A stretch of 7,544 bases of DNA from an uncultured Eubacteriales bacterium (GTDB lineage: Bacteria > Bacillota > Clostridia > Oscillospirales > Oscillospiraceae), in contig USHP01000086.1 in NCBI GenBank assembly GCA_900554625.1, forward strand, positions 1-7,544. Reading direction: 5' to 3'. Numbering within the stretch: the stretch's first letter is position 1; each line of letters starts with the position of its first letter. Below the pieces are notes generated by a model, which was given only the letters and a program-made list of their open reading frames with translations, did not search any database and had not been told where the DNA came from. The translations under genes and the position numbers were made by a program. Positions 5,823-7,544 of this stretch are shown piece by piece.

Positions 5823-6203
5823 TCAGGCGGTGATAAGGTCAAGGATTTCCTTGGCAAAGGTCACCACGAGGCCGCCCGCCAAGGTGAGGAACCCTTGCGA
5901 GCGCTGGGAAGGATCGTGGCTCTGGAAGGAGAGACCGACCTGCACCACACCCCAGCCCAAAAGGATCAGGCCGATGGCGCGGATCAGGGAAAAGATGAAG
6001 GTGGAGAGGTTGTTGACCACACCCAGCGGATCGCTGGCGGCAAAGGCTGTGGTGGAAAAACAGCAGGCGCACAGCACTACAGCGACATAGCTGGAAAAAC
6101 CGAAGCGCCCCTTTCTGCCGAGGGGTAAAGCGTTTGCAGGCTTATCGTTCTTGTTGGGATTTTTCTTCAAGATAAAAGGATTCAGAGTTTTCTTCAGAAG
6201 CAT
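5823..6203 (-). CDS. Maff2-family / VirB2-TrbC-like small membrane protein
   Basis: This 126-residue protein looks like the pilin-like small membrane protein of Firmicutes conjugative elements. A basic N-terminus rich in Lys and Asn (about residues 1-33) is followed by a hydrophobic stretch ending in TAFA, which resembles a signal peptide with cleavage near residue 55. The rest holds two hydrophobic segments, around FIFSLIRAIGLILLGWGVVQVGL and GFLTLAGGLVVTFAKEIL, separated by SHDPSQRSQG. That two-helix hairpin is typical of VirB2/TrbC pilins and of Maff2 proteins, which are usually shorter and lack the long leader. The start is odd: GGAGG lies only 1 nt before the ATG, while the third codon, CTG, sits 7 nt from it. 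It lies between virD4 and trbL and is followed by a strong terminator. The Maff2 name is recalled from family resemblance, and a pilin role is inferred. Confidence 0.82.
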   Translation of the reverse strand: MLLKKTLNPFILKKNPNKNDKPANALPLGRKGRFGFSSYVAVVLCACCFSTTAFAASDPLGVVNNLSTFIFSLIRAIGLILLGWGVVQVGLSFQSHDPSQRSQGFLTLAGGLVVTFAKEILDLITA

Positions 6204-6212
6204 TCCTCCAGT
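6204..6212 (-). promoter_or_regulatory. Ribosome-binding site of the Maff2 gene with abnormal spacing
   Basis: On the minus strand the sequence reads ACTGGAGGA immediately followed by ATG. GGAGG is thus 1 nt from the ATG, much closer than the usual 5-9 nt. Initiation at the third codon (CTG, 7 nt away) would have normal spacing and lose only two residues. Confidence 0.5.
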
Positions 6213-6225
6213 TCAATGTGTATTG

Positions 6226-7544
6226 TTATGGTTTTAGAAAATCCTCCGGTTCCAGCAGTTCGAAATCGTCGTACTGGTCCGGGGAATAGTCGATATCGTC
6301 TGCAGCGTCCTTTGCCTGCGTATAATCGTAGGGCGCAGCACCGCCATCCTCTGTCAGGCGGATGTTTGGGTGATGCATCAGGTCGTATTTGTCATCCAGC
6401 ATGGGTCTTTCACCCCTTACAAAAAGAATGGCTTTGCGGTTGTCCAGCATCCGCACTTCATCCGGGGTTAAGAGCTCCCGGCCCGTCTGCTGGTCGTTTA
6501 CGCTGAAGCTGCCGCCTCGTCCCCGGCTCCGGCCATAGGTATTCGTATCCAGCGTTTCCTTTCCCATGAGTTCAGAAACATATTTGTGGGTTTCCTTTTC
6601 ATTGCCGCCGAGGTAGAGGAACTCGTCGCACAAGCCCACCAACGACTCCCACTGTTCTTTAAACAGCGCCTTAATTTGCGCCATATTCTGCGCGATGTAG
6701 CTGCAAAAGATGTTGCGGCTTCGCATGGTGGAAAGCCAGGGCAGAAAGTTGTCGGTAGGCAGGGCGATATTGGGGGCCTCGTCGATGAGCAGATGGACCG
6801 GCACCGGCAGCCTGCCCTTGTATTTGCGGTCGGCTACAAAGTACAGGGTTTGGATGAGCTGCCCGTAAATCATGCCTACCAGATAGTTGAGGGATTTATC
6901 GGAATCCGGGATGCAGCAGAACAGGGCCACCTTCTTTTCGCCCATTTCCTCCAGATGGAGGTCGTCGGCATAGGTCAGCCTTGCAATCTGAGGGAGGTTA
7001 AAAGCGGAAAGCCGGACGCCCACGCTGATCAAAATGGATTTTAAAGTTTTGCCAGCCCCCATCTTAAAGACATGGTACTGCTTCACGGCAATGCTCTCTG
7101 GGTCCCGCATTTCAAGCCTTGCGAACAGGATATCCAAGGGTGACTCGTATTCCTCATCTTCTTCCCGTACCTCCGCTGCGGACAGCATCTCCATCACCAT
7201 GGCGAAGTTCTGTTCTTCTTTTGGGGCTTCATGCATGAGATAGAGCACCAGGGCCTGGAGCAGCGCCGTTTCCGATTTGGTCCAGAACGGGTCGCTGCTC
7301 TGTGCTCCCGGCGGGGTGGTGGATTGGATGAGGGTTTCGATGAGACGAAGCACGTCTTTGTCATCCCGCACATAGGCCAAAGGGTTGTAGCAGAAGGAGG
7401 TGTCAGGGCTGAGCAGGTCGAACACCCGCACCTCATAGCCATTGGCTTTCAGAGCCCCTCCGGTTTTCCGCAGGATCTCGGATTTCGGGTCACAGATGAC
7501 CATGGAGCAGTTCCCACAGTTCAGGGCGTTGGGAATGGCATAGG
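6226..7544 (-). CDS. virD4: VirD4/TraG-family type IV coupling protein, partial (N-terminus beyond window)
   Basis: This is the inner-membrane coupling ATPase that delivers the relaxase-DNA complex to the conjugation channel. The frame is open to the right edge of the window (438 residues visible before TAA at 6228-6226), so the Met codon at 7503 is internal. The Walker A loop and the N-terminal membrane anchor must lie upstream, outside the window. Visible family signatures, in order: YAIPNALNCGNCSMVICDPKSE, split here as YAIPNAL then VICDPKSE (the VirD4 'DPKGE' strand), FCYNPLAY, SDPFWTKSE, the Walker B strand HLLIDEAPNIA, then STMRSRNIF and YIAQNMAQI. The C-terminus is acidic and ends FLKP. 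The downstream Maff2 gene follows after 22 nt, which suggests one transcript. Family assignment is secure; the exact subfamily (VirD4 of Tn1549-like elements) is from memory. Confidence 0.95.
   Translation of the reverse strand, partial: YAIPNALNCGNCSMVICDPKSEILRKTGGALKANGYEVRVFDLLSPDTSFCYNPLAYVRDDKDVLRLIETLIQSTTPPGAQSSDPFWTKSETALLQALVLYLMHEAPKEEQNFAMVMEMLSAAEVREEDEEYESPLDILFARLEMRDPESIAVKQYHVFKMGAGKTLKSILISVGVRLSAFNLPQIARLTYADDLHLEEMGEKKVALFCCIPDSDKSLNYLVGMIYGQLIQTLYFVADRKYKGRLPVPVHLLIDEAPNIALPTDNFLPWLSTMRSRNIFCSYIAQNMAQIKALFKEQWESLVGLCDEFLYLGGNEKETHKYVSELMGKETLDTNTYGRSRGRGGSFSVNDQQTGRELLTPDEVRMLDNRKAILFVRGERPMLDDKYDLMHHPNIRLTEDGGAAPYDYTQAKDAADDIDYSPDQYDDFELLEPEDFLKP

Noticed and set aside
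1..7544. CRISPR arrays, tRNA/rRNA genes, attachment sites, transposase or resistance cargo
   Set aside because: None was seen on either strand: apart from the intron, the window is filled by conjugation genes with gaps under 100 nt.

Overview
The window is part of the conjugation (type IV secretion, mating-pair formation) module of an integrative conjugative element from a Gram-positive gut-type Clostridia/Firmicutes host. This rests on the gene set and order, all on the minus strand: VirD4-like coupling protein, Maff2-type pilin-like protein, TrbL/VirB6-like channel protein, PrgI-family protein, an uncharacterised 239-aa protein, then VirB4-like ATPase. That order matches Tn1549-like elements as I recall them. 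No genus can be named from the sequence alone.

Layout in transcription order, from high to low coordinates: 7544-6226 VirD4 coupling ATPase (5' end outside the window); 6203-5823 Maff2-type small membrane protein; 5803-5769 a strong intrinsic terminator; about 5740-5212 exon 1 of trbL/virB6; 5211-2674 a complete 2,538-nt group II intron carrying its own reverse transcriptase/maturase/HNH protein (4609-2777); 2673-2381 exon 2 of trbL/virB6; 2347-1943 PrgI family; 1952-1233 unknown protein; 1207-1 VirB4 ATPase (3' end outside the window). I assign no gene to the plus strand.

The most notable structure is the group II intron in the sense orientation inside the conserved membrane core of the channel gene. 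Its ends can be placed to the base: GTGCG at the 5' end, a 34-nt domain V, and a domain VI with a bulged A seven bases from the 3' end. Removing it rebuilds an uninterrupted FKLYMYTAIAPIP segment, with the intron splitting the Met codon as A|TG. The channel protein, and so conjugation, should therefore depend on splicing of this mobile ribozyme.

How the genes work together: VirD4 brings the relaxase-DNA complex to the channel, the TrbL/VirB6-like and PrgI proteins form membrane parts of the channel, Maff2 is a pilin-like small membrane protein, and VirB4 powers assembly and transfer. The terminator after the Maff2 gene suggests uneven expression along the operon. Several translation starts (trbL, prgI, maff2) are unusual: good ribosome-binding sites are not followed by a canonical in-frame start at normal spacing.
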